NCBI RefSeq assembly: GCF_014805625.2
Contig: NW_023998646.1
Location: 267,120 to 331,119 of the forward strand
Direction: 5' to 3'
Length of the DNA stretch: 64,000 nucleotides
DNA from: Glossina fuscipes
Lineage: Eukaryota > Arthropoda > Insecta > Diptera > Glossinidae
Both the position numbers and the translations under genes were made by a program. This document shows, piece after piece, positions 24,245 through 35,889 of this stretch; the stretch's first letter is position 1, and every line of letters starts with the position of its first letter. The notes under the pieces were generated by a model, which saw only the letters and a list, made by a program, of their open reading frames with translations, was not told where the DNA came from and searched no databases.

Positions 24245-26790
24245 CTAGATTAAGTAAGACATAGGTAAATCGCGCGTATTAAGCAATGTTGCTTTAATGG
24301 ACTTTAAAGAGTCCGAGAATAAGTGATAGACGTCATTTAGGTTCTTACAAACGACACGGAGCGGATTAAACAGCTCATAATTATATTTACACTGACTAAG
24401 CTTAACCAAGATAAAATGCCTAGAGAAGCGGTTAGGGACATTAAAGCTTATTTCACCAAGTAATGAAGGCGAGGCAATAGCCCCGTTTATTACTTTGATT
24501 ACAAAGGAAACGCCAACAACAAACCTACGTTTCTCAAGAGACGGTAAGGACAGAAGAAGCAACCTATTTTCGGAGGGAGGAAGAGAGGCAATCGGATCCC
24601 AACCCAAACTTCTAAGATCAAACAGCAAGAATTGCTTTTGAACAGATTCAATTGAATCTACGTAGCACCTATATGAAGGAGACCACACAACAGAGGCATA
24701 CTCAAGTATAGGTCTAGCCAAACACATGTAAAGCGTTTTCGTAACCTATAATCAAATAGAACGCCTGAATCTGTGAACGAATCGACGTCCTCCAACTTGT
24801 GCGAATGAATGAAATACTAAGTAACGAATGACTTTCGTCTGGAGAATGAAAGTTTCTTACATTTACTCAGATTTAGTTTCAGAAGATTCAAAGAGCACCA
24901 TGCAACAAAATTATCCAAATCACTTTGAAGATGATGTGATTGCGATTCTACGGAAAAGGAAGAAAACAGTTTCACATCATCAGCCTACATTAAGATCTCG
25001 CTGAATTTAATCACGGAGGGCAAATCATTAATGTATAAATTAAATAAAATGGGTCCTAAGTGGCTACCTTGAGGTACGCCAGACGTCAACGGAAATTCAT
25101 CCGAGGTAATGAGGTTAAACAAAACCTTGAATGATCTACCATGTAGATAAGAGCTTAACCATTCCTCTAAGAAGAAAGGTAAGCCAGAGGCTTGGAGTTT
25201 AAAGATAAGTAGTCTATGGTTAACCAAATCAAACGCTTTGCTAAAGTCAGTGTATACGACATCAGTGCGAGAGCCACTAGAAAAAGCCTTGAAAACATGA
25301 GCAGTAAACTCTGACAGATTGGTGCCTCTGTAGTTCCCTACAAGTTGCCTACTATCACTTTCTAAATTCAAGGACTTGTTAAAAATGTTTGAGATAACAC
25401 CACATAGCTCGCCAGCACAAGATATAAGTAAACGTGAGAGGATTCCATCAGGTCCAGGCGAAGAATTATATTTTAAGGAGCTCAATCCTTCAAAAACGTC
25501 ATTTTCAGATATAACAAAGTTAGGAATTGAAATCAAATCGGATATGGATAGTTTGCTGATAAATCAAAATTGGCAGTTGAAAAGTTCTGTCGGAAGTATT
25601 CCGCAAAGAGATTTGAGGTTTCAAAATTATCCGAGGACTCGGAGCCATAAAAAAACACATGCGAGGGATTTATGGAGATTTTCCTTTTGGAATTAACGAA
25701 CTTAAAAAAGTATTTAGGATTAGCAAACAAGGAGGATTTAACAAACTGAAGGTGTCTGCAAAAGTATTGGCGGTTGAGGGAATTAAATTTTTGCCTTGCC
25801 AGAGTAAGCGAAATAGTCGAAAGACGAACCACTTTTCGAAAATTTTTTGGAAAGCTTGTTTTTCCTTTTCTTGTAATATTTAATTGTTTTATTAGACCAC
25901 GGGGGGACACTTGCTTCGAGGACGGGACTGCTTGATCGGAACGCGGAAATAGCAAAAATAGCTTGATTTAATATATTGTAGAAGGACGACAGTAAGCTGT
26001 CAATACTTTCCACTGAGAAATCAAGCACAATATGAGAAAAAATGTGATTTTAGCATGGAAACATTGGGTTTATGGAAGCCATAAAATTTACATGAAAAAT
26101 TTGAATTTGGAACGTTATAGGAGTTCAACGAACCAACAAGCTTGTGACGAAAGGAAATACCCAATGCTGGATGATATGGATCCTCAGGTAAACTAAACGG
26201 AAGACAACGATTAACGCAAATCTCAGGAAAATTGGCAAAGCAAAGATCAAGCAATCTACCATTGCAATTAGGGGTACCATTGTATTGAACTAAATTACGA
26301 TCAAATAATTCATTAAAGACCGCAACGGCTCTACCAGTTGTTGAGGTAGAAATCAAACAGCCAAAACTATCATTGTTAACACCAAGTGACTTGAGGCAAA
26401 TTGAAGTCACCCAAAGCTATGACTACATCGTTAGGTTTAGATTGCTTGGCCACTTCACAAATGAGGGCGGCCAGTTTCTCATATACAGAGATATTCGAAT
26501 TTGGGGGAATATAGGAGCAGGTCACATATAATTGTTTATTAGGAAATTTCACTCGAATAGCTATAAATTCAACGTCGGGAGTAGTCGGAAATTCAAATGA
26601 ATAGGAGGGAACTGCCGAAAAAATGGCAACTAAAACACCATTGCTATACAGGAAACAGGGAAACTCCGTGCTCACTGAATTTAGGAAGGCAGAATGAATT
26701 TTTGAATTTAAGCCCATAACATTTTGATAAATGAGAGAAAATGGGCCTGAAGAAATATTTAATTTTTTGAAGGGGAAAAAGTTACTACGT
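24245..26790 (-). pseudogene. CR1-like LINE ORF2 (endonuclease and RT), broken
   Basis: From high to low coordinates: LIYQNVMGLNSKIHS (start of the endonuclease), a jump that omits the TETWL region, CSYIPPNSNIS, the GDFNLPQVTW box, RT fingers SSPGPDGI, and motif A YTDFSKAFDLVNH. There follow SGVPQGSHLGPILFNLY, a stop in place of the Tyr of YADD (TAG, 24985-24987), and the C-terminal YASVVWSPSY part. Two in-frame gaps remove residues between KSLNLE and SDSRQ and between NYRGT and NLSEFT. A deletion at 24740-24744, bounded by TTACG, shifts the frame. ORF2 would nick DNA and copy element RNA; here both catalytic cores are damaged. Confidence 0.85.
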
Positions 26791-26829
26791 TAGCATTACG
26801 GGGTCGATCCCGAGGGATAAATTCCCTAA

Positions 26830-27808
26830 TTAAGGGTCCAAGGGTTTATTTAACATCAAATCCATATTTTCAGTCGGAACTAGAATTTTAACAGATGAGA
26901 TAGCTCTAGGTTGGGAAGGAGCCAATTTGAAAATACTAACACGCTTTAAACTGACAAAAGAGGCTTTCGCTGCCAGATAACTTTTTATGTTATCAACAGA
27001 TGTATCTGGTGTCAGTCTTGACACAAATATTGGCTGTCTGGGAGGAACTGCCATCAAGCAAATATCATTACTACTAAGAACAGTAGGGTACACGGTTGGG
27101 GAGTTAGGAGATGGGAACAATATTGAGGGGGTTATCACACTTGCACGAGCAGCTTGTGCGACATGTCCAGTTTGGTGACCAGCGTTCACACTTGAACAGC
27201 CAGGGGGAGAGGATGATTTATTTTGCTCTTTATAATTTTTAGACGATGACGCCTGAGTAGAGTCCGTAACGGGACTGGGAGAGATACCCTTGCCATTTCA
27301 GCATAGCTTAAATCAGAAGGACTTGGCTTATTTGTATCTATTTTGTTACCGACCGACTCAGCAATATCGGAAACGCTGACGTTCATCGTAGAGATTGAGG
27401 GAGCGCTAACTTGCACCAAAGAATCACATATAGAAGGAATCACAGGTGACGTGCCACACGCTACGCTACGAGATTTAATTTTGCTAGTTTGGGAAGAAGA
27501 GGAGTGCTCAAAAATATGACGCTCATCTTAATTAGCTCAAACTTCTCCCACAACGAGTCGAGATGTTTACTCAATTCCGAGAAACCGTTTCTCGTCTCCA
27601 TGAAGAGTTTGTAAAAATCGATGTCCCGCTTTCTACAGTCAGGACATGACCAACGTAATTCTTTCGAGGGATCAGCGTGTGCGTTAGCAGCACGGCCGAT
27701 AATACCAACACACTTTGCAGGGCAAGAACGATCGCAAAGCCAACACGAAATGAATCGTTCAGACTCTGGGCCCGTTTTCGCACGACATGGTGTATATAAA
27801 CAATCCAT
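26830..27808 (-). pseudogene. CR1-like LINE ORF1 with PHD-like finger, frameshifted
   Basis: The N-terminal part (27808-27461) has spaced Cys residues: CLYTPC, FISCWLCDRSC, then RWSCPDC. That pattern resembles the PHD finger of CR1-type ORF1 proteins, followed by a helix-prone stretch. A middle Ser/Pro-rich part (27443-27186) includes LSYAEMARVS. After a frameshift the C-terminal part (27189-26830) reads RQPIFVSRLTPDTSVDNIKS, a conserved block of LINE ORF1 nucleic-acid-binding domains. At least two frame changes separate the three pieces. The protein would bind element RNA. A related, more diverged N-terminus sits at 42871-43125. Confidence 0.8.
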
Positions 27809-28225
27809 GTCCAGTCAAATACGACAGAAGTGGAAATAAAGAACAAATTACAAACAGGTTCACAATACAATTTTTGTCCACAAATTTAAGCAAACTTCTC
27901 CGTTACGCTGACACAGTATCAAGAGAGCGAAAGCAAAACCAAACTGCAAACGCCAAAAAAGAGAGAAAATAAAATCACAAAAACTCTCTCTCAAATTAGA
28001 CGTAAATTTCACACTATTGAAGCAACGGTAAACAAAGAGCATGCCAAGAGAAAAGCTGTAATCACCAAAAAAAAAAAAAAAACACGAAAGAGACTTATTA
28101 TCGAGGGCACCAGTGTTAATCTCAAGAACCAAAATGAAGCTATAAAGCAATAAGACAAAAGAAAAAAGTGCAGTAATTCTTTACACAAATCAAACCGTAC
28201 AACCACAGCGCGATCAGTTGCCAAA

Positions 28226-30862
28226 GTTATAATGTATTAAAATTTAATTTTTTTTTCAATGCAGAAAAAAACCCCATAAAATATATAAATTCTTGGTCAG
28301 TTTCAAATTTGGAATGCAGCTAAACATGTCCATCTGCTCCAGGTGTCCATCTGCCTAACTGTGTGGTATCTGTGGTAAACATTCTTCCGTTAGCGAATAT
28401 AAAGATATCGCCTACAAATCTACCAAAGAATTTGCAAGTAAGCTAGACGTTTCAAAGCACACGCTTATACGACAAAAACTTTTATTTTGAAAATAAAAAA
28501 AAAATGAACCGCTCTAACTTCAAAATAGGATGAAAGTTTGGTTCTTCTACTTCTTTTGTCTTTTCAGGATAATGGTGATTGCTATAAATGATTCAGCCAC
28601 GACCGATTGAAATCTTCTTTTTTGTTTGTTTATTCCCCATTATATAATACTATTAAGAAAACAAGTATTGACACGTCAACAAATTTTAATTTGCGATATG
28701 TTGCGATTATATTTAGACTTCACACATGAATTTGAATATTATTGGTCCATTTCTCGGACCCAAGTCCACGTTCTTATAATAACCAAGCCGTTATGGAGCA
28801 ATAAGCCACAATTTCTCATAGTTGATGGGAGGCATAAGCGACATATTAGGCGATGTCGTGCAGATAATTTAGACTTTCTGGCTTGCACATTCGCAAAAAT
28901 TGCATGTAAAAAGCAAAACGAATACCCAAAAAGAAATACCATACCAAGGGAGTTCGATTGGTTGCCTTAATAAAGAAAATTTTTCAAATTACGATGAAAA
29001 GGGTTTAAAATTTATACCATTGTGAAAACATCATTGAGAAATGAGGAAAGTCCTTACAAAAGCCAGCAGCCCTTCCTCTTGGATGACCGCTTTAGATAAT
29101 CTCTTTTATTGCTTATCTACATTCATTTCTTTTAAAATTTCGCCAAACTGGCAAATTTACCTTGTCAACATTAGTAGAGTATAATGATGGTAAAATACGA
29201 TCTTAATTCAATTTAATAATTCGGACTACGCCAGGTGTTGTCATTAATTTTTAACCTCTTTTTTAGAATTGGATAGACAATTATTACTGTTTATGGTTGC
29301 CCGCTTTGGGAATCTGAAAAAGAATAAAAAAACTTTGCATAAACGAAAATTTCCTTCCTTTTCAAACTCCTTTTGATTTTTTCTTAGAATATAATCAGAT
29401 TAAATCTACTTTTTTTAAAAGAGACGAAGTCCGAAAAAGAAACTGAATTAAAAAAAAGATGAAAAGTAGATAAGACAACAACTTGCATGGAAATCATATG
29501 ATAATGATAGGTATATATATGAATTTTACAAATAGAAAAAAAAATGCAAAAAGAGAAAAAGAGTGTGAGAGACATTGAGAAAAAGAGAGCGTGATGTAAA
29601 GAGAGGGAGGCAAAGAGGGACATAAAGACTACATGTACTTGCGTTTACAAGCGCTTGCAGAGATAGCAAGTTATTTAAAATTGTGTTATATAAGAGTTGT
29701 GTGTGAATTGTATATGACGAGTTGCCAACAATAGCGGAGACATAACACGACAGCATAACAGGAAGACAATATATTGCATATTCATACACATCTTCACAAG
29801 CAGATACATATGAACTGCTACGAAAATATACATAAGCAAGTTTTCCCCTATTTATGTTTATAGTATTTTACATATACACTTACGCAAGTACATGCGACCA
29901 TTTACATGCATATATACGATGCGTATTAGAATTAATGTAAAATAAAGCTGGCTTACACTAAGAGGAGAGCACAAGGAAAAATAGGACATGAAAACATTTC
30001 AATGGGTAAGTTATGTTTGAGTTAGCTCTACTGGCCAAGCGTGGCATACTGACAAACTGGTTGACTGACTAAGTGACTGTATGCATGCAATGTTTTCCCT
30101 TTTTTTATTTTTCTTCTAGGCTGATTGCATTTGTTGTTGTCGTTATAATGTAAGCGCGCACCAAAACCGGAAGGAAAGTGTGTTGGCATGTTTTCAACAG
30201 TAAAATATAAAAAAAAAAAACAAATTATGAAAAAGTATGTAATGGAAAGAAAATCAAAAATTTGTTTTTATATTTTTGAGAAATGTTACAAATCGCATAA
30301 AACGTGTAAAGGAAACAAAGAGAGAGGGAGAGGGAAATCAAAACATTTCTATCTCTCTAATATTTGGACTAATTTGCCGAAGCTAGCAAAAGCGAAAATA
30401 TCAAAAAACTGTGTCAATCCATGCTGGCAAGTGTAAACAATTTATTTAGGCTTTTCATTTGTGCGGAAAATCTACTTTTTTGCGTTTGAAAAGTGGAAAA
30501 TTCTTTACTAGCCCTGTTGAATCACTTCAAATTAATTTCTCTTTTTTCCGCTTTAGCTCTGATTATTGCTCTATTTTTTCTCCAAATATTACCTAAATTT
30601 TCTTTTCATGCTACGCTTACTTCACTACACACTTATTTGCTTTCCCTTCAACATTTGACTGACCCACTTCATTTAAGTAATAATTTTTCAACCAGTGTTT
30701 TCATGGTTTATGCTTTTAATATTACTAAACGAGCTTATCTGTCTGTACATGCTCGTGTACGTATGTACAGCTTGCAAAAGAATGCGGTTTTTCCATGAAT
30801 ATGCTCAGCTTCATGGGTTAATATATATAATATAGATATACATATAATGTACATAGTATATG
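28226..30862. other. spacer, no gene recognised
   Basis: AT-rich. A purine-rich stretch at about 29529-29630 (GAGA-like) gives chance open frames on the other strand. The plus-strand open frame at 28626-28970 has no recognisable domain. No repeat boundary seen. Confidence 0.5.
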
Positions 30863-31881
30863 CAGTAAAAGCTCCTTATTCGTGGGGTACACGTTTCACA
30901 AAAATGCCGCGAATACAGAAACCATGAATACGGAATGGTAATTTATATGGGATTATTGGGGACACGTTCCTAAGTGACAAAATAAAAAAAAATCGGATAT
31001 ATAAAAAAATCAATTTAATTGAAGTTTTTGAACATTTTAATTAATTATCTTAAGGCTTAAGCAGTGATTTGAAGAACTTTGTATGAATTTTTGTGTGTTT
31101 TGGCAGTTTTTAAAAGCTCCTTCAAATACGCAGCAGACGCGTTAGCAATTTGCCTCTTAAAAATAAGACTTCGTTCCATGGACGGATCAGTGTTCATAAA
31201 GAAATCGCCAAGCTCATTTGCCATTCTTAAACCTTCGCCAAGAATTTTCACATCAAATGTCACTTGTTGAAGCCTCTTCTTCAATGGGCGATGAATTTAA
31301 CGTTTCCTGCAAATCGGTTTCAATCAAATCTTCATCTTGAGCTTCAAGAAATTCCTAAATGATACTTGATTCTGTCTGTTCGAACCCATCTCGTCCTATT
31401 CCATTCGCGATTTCGACTAAGTTTGCAGCCAAAGTTTGAACTTACACAGATTCTTCGTCATTTTCCGCAGTCAGAGCAGGCCACAGTGTTTTCCAGCATG
31501 ACTTCTATATGTGTGGCTTCAGTTCTTTCAATGATTCTTTCATGTTGACGATGAATTTTGCTACGTTAAATTTCTTCCTGCATTCCATAACATTCATATC
31601 AGGATTAAATTCCATATTATGCAATATGATTTTGAAGGTTCATCTAATGTAATAGAGTTTAAAGGCCTGGATTATTCCTTGGCCCATAGGTTGTAGCAAA
31701 GCCGTCGTGTTGGGAGGTAAAAATGTCACTTTTACGTTTGGATGCATAGTTTCAAGTTCGCGAGGATGACCTGGTGCATTGTCCAAAAGTAGATGTGCGA
31801 ATATGGGAATTGGGTCACATTTTTTAATCCGCAAATAGTGAAACCGCGAGTAAGGGCAGCGCGAATAAGGAGCTTTTACTG
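30863..31881 (-). mobile_element. Tigger-like (pogo superfamily) DNA transposon, internally deleted
   Basis: Ends are the inverted pair CAGTAAAAGCTCCTTATTCG, identical for 20 bp at 30863 and 31881. The right flank is TA; the left is TG, possibly a decayed TA. Inside are minus-strand remnants of a Tigger transposase. Total length is about 1 kb, shorter than an autonomous element, and the N-terminal DNA-binding half is missing. Confidence 0.85.
31057..31870 (-). pseudogene. Tigger-like transposase remnant
   Basis: The piece nearest the right end reads FAHLLLDNAPGHP, then VKVTFLPPNTTALLQPMGQG and IIQAFKLYY, the second half of the DDE domain. Between the Asp of LLLDNAP and the position of the third acidic residue are 32 residues, matching Tigger spacing. 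That residue is Gly (PMGQG) instead of Asp, so the triad is lost. A further piece at 31284-31057, with MNTDPSMERSLIFKRQI, resembles the C-terminal helical region of Tigger/jerky-like proteins. Helix-turn-helix and CENP-B-like domains and the first catalytic Asp are absent. Stops lie between the two pieces. Confidence 0.82.
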
Positions 31882-34585
31882 TATACATATATATATTGTA
31901 ACATTTGTAATTTCATGGTTGAGTGTTTAATTAAAAAGGTTGCTACAAGTGTTTTTTTTTCTACCGATGTTTTTGTGCTCATTTTTATTTTGTTTGTTTT
32001 TTTTAAATATATTTCAAAATTTAATGAGAAGTAGAAAAAGTTTTTATTAAACTTTCTTTTATTGCTAAATTATGGGGTAGTTTTATATTAGTAAGGGTCT
32101 GACAATAACGTTTACATTTCGAAAGTTTTTTATATATTGTGCAAGGTTGAACCCAAAATCTTGCAAATTCACATCTTGAAAAAATTATCATTAAAATAAA
32201 TGATAAGTAAAGTATTTTATCAGGTAAGTGTACTAATTTGGATGAATTTTGTAAGGTAACTGTGCTTTTCTTGATGACCACATAAAGTTTTATGTGGTAC
32301 AAACAAACGATGAACGCACGTTTTTTTCTATAAAATCTAATTGGTCGTATTTCTGCAGGTCCAAATTTTCTATCAATAATATAAAATTATTAAAACTCTT
32401 AACCCGTTGCACTTCTATGTCGACATTAGTAAAAAGAAAATAAATGAAGAATGGAAAGGGCTACAATCATATTTACGAAATTATTAATTTTGCAAAAATG
32501 GCCTCGATTTTGAATAAAAAATCATCTGTCAAAAATCAAATAAAGCTTACACGAATTCCACCTTGTTCAGTAGTGAATTTCATTATGGCGCACAGCTGAA
32601 ATTTGAAACCAATCGGTTGAAAAATGAAAGCGTTAAAAATACGGACAACTCGAGATAATTCGCTACGATTTCAGCCGCTAAATTAAAGTGGTTGCAATTC
32701 AGAGTTTGCACATTTCCTCAAATCAACAGGGCGATGTGTAGAATCGCCGAAAGTCATGCAAAGTTCAAGCGAGCGACCCGAAAAATTGACTATTTGAGTC
32801 AGCTAAAAATTTCCTAAATAAAACATCTATAATTTCTAAATATTTAAGGAATTAGATGAGATCATTAAAATCTTAAGTTTATATAATATATATATTTTCA
32901 TAATCTACAAATAACAAATTAATCTTCAAAATTACTATACAGCATTTTCTTTTCTAATCTTTCATTTCAACATTAAATCAATCATCCAGATTTTCGAGTG
33001 GATATTGTAAGACATCCAATGGCTTTAACACTTGCTCTCAGAATGAATTGTTTAGGCCGCGATATTTTTTGACAGTCACTTAAATTCGAATTCAGCCATA
33101 CACACTCAATTTCACAATACATTTCGCAACGCATTTGTGATCATATTAAGTGCGTCGCTTTGTAAGGTTGTCATGAGTTGGCATTGTCTACTTCCAAATG
33201 TCATCTATGGAAACGAATGAATAACTCACAAGCACCATGACCAGGATGATCATCCTTAGATTTTTTGCTTGCATTAGACCAGATTAATCGGATTCAATTA
33301 GATTCTGGAATTTGCAAGCCCAATTCATAGCATTAGTGATAGTCACAGGTTTTATCCATAGTTATAAATCAGTACTTAAAGCCACTTGTCACTCTTCTTA
33401 AGAAGGATCCATTCAAAAATGCCTCTGATTTAAATTTAACTTAAACGTACTTAATATTGTTAGTAACCTTCTCATACGTAGTTCATAAAATAAAGTCAAC
33501 TGATATGACTGCGAGCAAATTTTTGCTACAACCTATGCACTCTGCGAAGTTTTACGATTACGTTGCACCAGCCGACCAAGTTAACGGTCGACTAAACAAG
33601 TAGATTCAGAAAAATGTGCTACGATCAAGACGTAATAAGACAATGGTGCATTATGAAATTCTTCCATTGGGCCAAGCTATCAAGAAGGAACCTAATTTGG
33701 TTGTTATGTCTTGTGTGAAGATATTCGCTACAATTATATCTGTATCTTCTCACGCTTGCGTCCTTTTGCAGACTTTTTCTTCAGAAACTCGACTCATATC
33801 ATTCCGGGAACTCTTTCTGTTTCTGACTTAATCTTCTGATTACTGGGTGTTCTCAAAGAGAGACTAAATGTTGAGTCGTAAAATGCACTTTTTAAGCAGA
33901 AGATATCGGTTTGAAAGCTAACAGCTCTCGGTGAGGCAGCTTGCAACATGCAGCTGCGTCAGCTGGTCGCTTGAATAACCTCACCCACTTAAATTAACCA
34001 CTATTTAATTAATTACCTTTCGGCAGGTTATTGTTTTTGCAAACATTTATACACTATGAGCATACTCCTAGTCCGTCAATGGAGAAATTTCTCTCATTCG
34101 AAACAAGGTTGAAAGCAAGTAAGAGGGAGATAAAGCTGCGATAAGTTCAGTTGGTTGGTAAGTTTGTTGTGTACTTTGGGTTTCTGATGATTGATTCTCT
34201 TTCCTTTCTGGCACGCTCTGCGTAGTTCTCGTAAATGCTAATGCCAACTTAGGGTTATAGTTGTATGTTCAATTGCTTTTGTTGCTGGCAGCTCATATTC
34301 AAATTTGATCTGTCGTCACTCTTTAAGAATGTAATAGAATGTCCAAACTCTCTATCTCAATTTTGGCAAAGGTGAAATTTCCAGCAGTCAAGGGACGCGG
34401 ACAAACAGATTTAAATTGCCTTAGTTTTTTATTATATTATGTATTATAGGGATTCTCTAAATTCTCAGTGCTGGGTATAAAAAAAACGAAATGACAACCC
34501 AAACAAGTTTTTTTTTCTTCTAATTGATGGGAAGTCTTTACGTTTTCCTTCTCTTTTCTTCATTCTCATATTTCCTCTTTCAGTT
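31882..34585. other. spacer, no gene recognised
   Basis: AT-rich DNA. An open stretch at 33616-33831 has a weak echo of a mariner block (MVHYEILPLGQ) but too little to call. Confidence 0.5.
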
Positions 34586-34587
34586 CA

Positions 34588-34742
34588 GTTCGGCGCAACT
34601 ACCAGGGATTATTTTCTATATATTCCACAAGTGGTTCTCCCTTTCATTACAATTCGACGCAACTACCAGGGATTATTTTCTACACAATATGAAACCTTTC
34701 TCACTTCTATTCCAGTTTGACGTAACTACCAGGGATTATAAA
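34588..34742 (+). repeat. minisatellite, about 64-bp unit, 2.5 copies
   Basis: The core CGACGCAACTACCAGGGATT recurs at about 34591, 34655 and 34718, spacing 64 and 63 bp. The segment between cores is pyrimidine-rich and more diverged. No coding meaning is seen, since the period does not keep a frame. Confidence 0.85.
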
Positions 34743-34957
34743 TAATGCAAGATTTTAAAAAAAAAAAAAGACTGGAGTGGTGATAAAATGAGCTTAACTA
34801 GAAAATATCTTGCACCTTCCTTTTTATTTAGAAGTTTAGTCTAAGAGAGAAGAGAAGGACTGCGTGCATAATAAATAAACACTTTTAAGCTAAAAAAAAA
34901 TATATATATATTTTCCCAAACATTGATTTTCTTTATTTTCAATATTAATCAAAATGG

Positions 34958-35020
34958 GTTCCATAAATTAAGTTCTACCTAGGGGTTCTTTCCACAAATT
35001 AAGTTCCACCTACGAGGAGT
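34958..35020 (+). repeat. short direct repeat, 31-bp spacing
   Basis: TTCCATAAATTAAGTTCTACCTA and the related TTCCACAAATTAAGTT block at 34990 form two imperfect units. Function unknown. Confidence 0.6.
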
Positions 35021-35099
35021 GCTTTTTAATTTATTTAAAAATTGAATCGAATCAATTGAGATTTGTTTAGGTTTTAAAGCTTTTCTTCTTTTTTTTATG

Positions 35100-35235
35100 T
35101 TGAACTTCCGAAAAGACTAGAGAAGACAGGCGAAAAGACAGGCTTAGACCGATTCAGCATGCTTTCGGTGGATATATCAAGTCCATCTCGATGTTACATA
35201 TATCCGCACATATATATATATACACATATATATGT
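35100..35235 (+). repeat. dispersed GACAGACGG-type repeat, partial member
   Basis: Has GAAAAGACAGGCTTAGACCG, ATTCAGCATGCTTTCGG and TGTTACATATATCCGCA, the same order of words as the 3' part of other members, followed by a TA-rich tract at 35206-35235. Confidence 0.4.
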
Positions 35236-35692
35236 CCTTATAAGCGCTGTAATAAATGGAAAATGGCTATCTCTGAAACTTGCCCTATTACCCTCGTGCA
35301 AGCGAATGTATGAGAATTATTTGAAAACACTCTAAATTCTTTATATTGAATATCAACATTTGCGAACGTATTATCGCTTGCAATGAAAAACAGTATATAA
35401 ACATGAGTAAGTACAACTAAAAAGACATCGTATGTACACTGGGAATGTATAGCGAAACGTATGCATAAAATTTTTCCCAAAATTAACTACGCGCAAATAA
35501 TTCTCATTATATATCTAATGATATAACTCAATATACATTTCATTTGTTACCAAAGCAATATTTCTTTTTTACATGCACACCATTACATATTTCTTAGAAT
35601 TTGTTTCGCTTTGTTTACAAATTAATGTAAATCTCTACGATTAACACAGAAATTCAGTAATCGTCGTCTACTATACAATTAACTCACAGATA

Positions 35693-35873
35693 CATCCGCC
35701 TGAGTGGCCGAGTAGGCAAGAGTCTCGACTAGCAACTCAATAGTCGTAGGTTCAAACCTCAAGTGCGGTAGAGTTTTTTAATAACAGCCGATAGCCCTAG
35801 TTGCTAGTGCTTTAAGACTTTAGTCTTAGAATTTATTCTCTGGCTAAATTTATAATAATAATAATAATAATAA
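35693..35873 (+). mobile_element. tRNA-derived SINE, copy 1, with perfect target duplication
   Basis: Flanked by the 13-bp direct repeat TAACTCACAGATA (35680-35692 and 35874-35886). The 5' part is tRNA-like: A box TGGCCGAGTAGGC (35705-35717) and B box GGTTCAAACCTC (35749-35760), the internal pol III promoter elements. The 3' part (35788-35873) runs GCCGATAGCC, TTGCTAGTGC, TAGTCTTAGAATTTATTCTC and (TAA)n, and matches the 3' end of the I-type LINE at 45870-45958 (minus strand). It would be transcribed by pol III and copied by that LINE's RT. The intact duplication points to a fairly recent insertion. Confidence 0.9.
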
Positions 35874-35889
35874 TAACTCACAGATAGTT

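Larger units (their letters stand above)
23936..28225 (-). mobile_element. CR1-like LINE, longest copy, internally deleted
   Basis: Minus-strand element with 5' UTR and ORF1 (about 28225-26830), ORF2 (about 26790-24245), 3' UTR and a (TAAA)n tail at 23936-23954. ORF1 carries a PHD-like zinc finger as in CR1-clade LINEs. ORF2 has endonuclease and RT but no RNase H. Compared with the other copies it has lost part of the endonuclease, two in-frame stretches of RT and about 96 bp of the thumb, and has a TAG at YADD. The target duplication could not be identified. It is the most complete of four loci but inactive. Confidence 0.88.

Noticed and set aside
28626..28970. Plus-strand open frame of 114 codons
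   Set aside because: No recognised domain, no start context or splice signals; composition fits chance.
29384..29789. Minus-strand open frames rich in S, F and L
   Set aside because: They are the shadow of a GAGA-like purine-rich tract.
30493..30798. Plus-strand open frame with hydrophobic stretches, possibly a membrane protein
   Set aside because: The run of F, L and I follows from AT-rich sequence; no second feature supports a gene.
33616..33831. Open frame with MVHYEILPLGQ, recalling a mariner transposase block
   Set aside because: Only one short block matches and neighbouring motifs (GDEKW, HQDNA, SPDLAPSD) are absent.
35693..35770. A functional tRNA gene
   Set aside because: It has A and B boxes but does not fold into a proper acceptor stem as read, and it continues into a LINE-like tail, so it is a SINE head.
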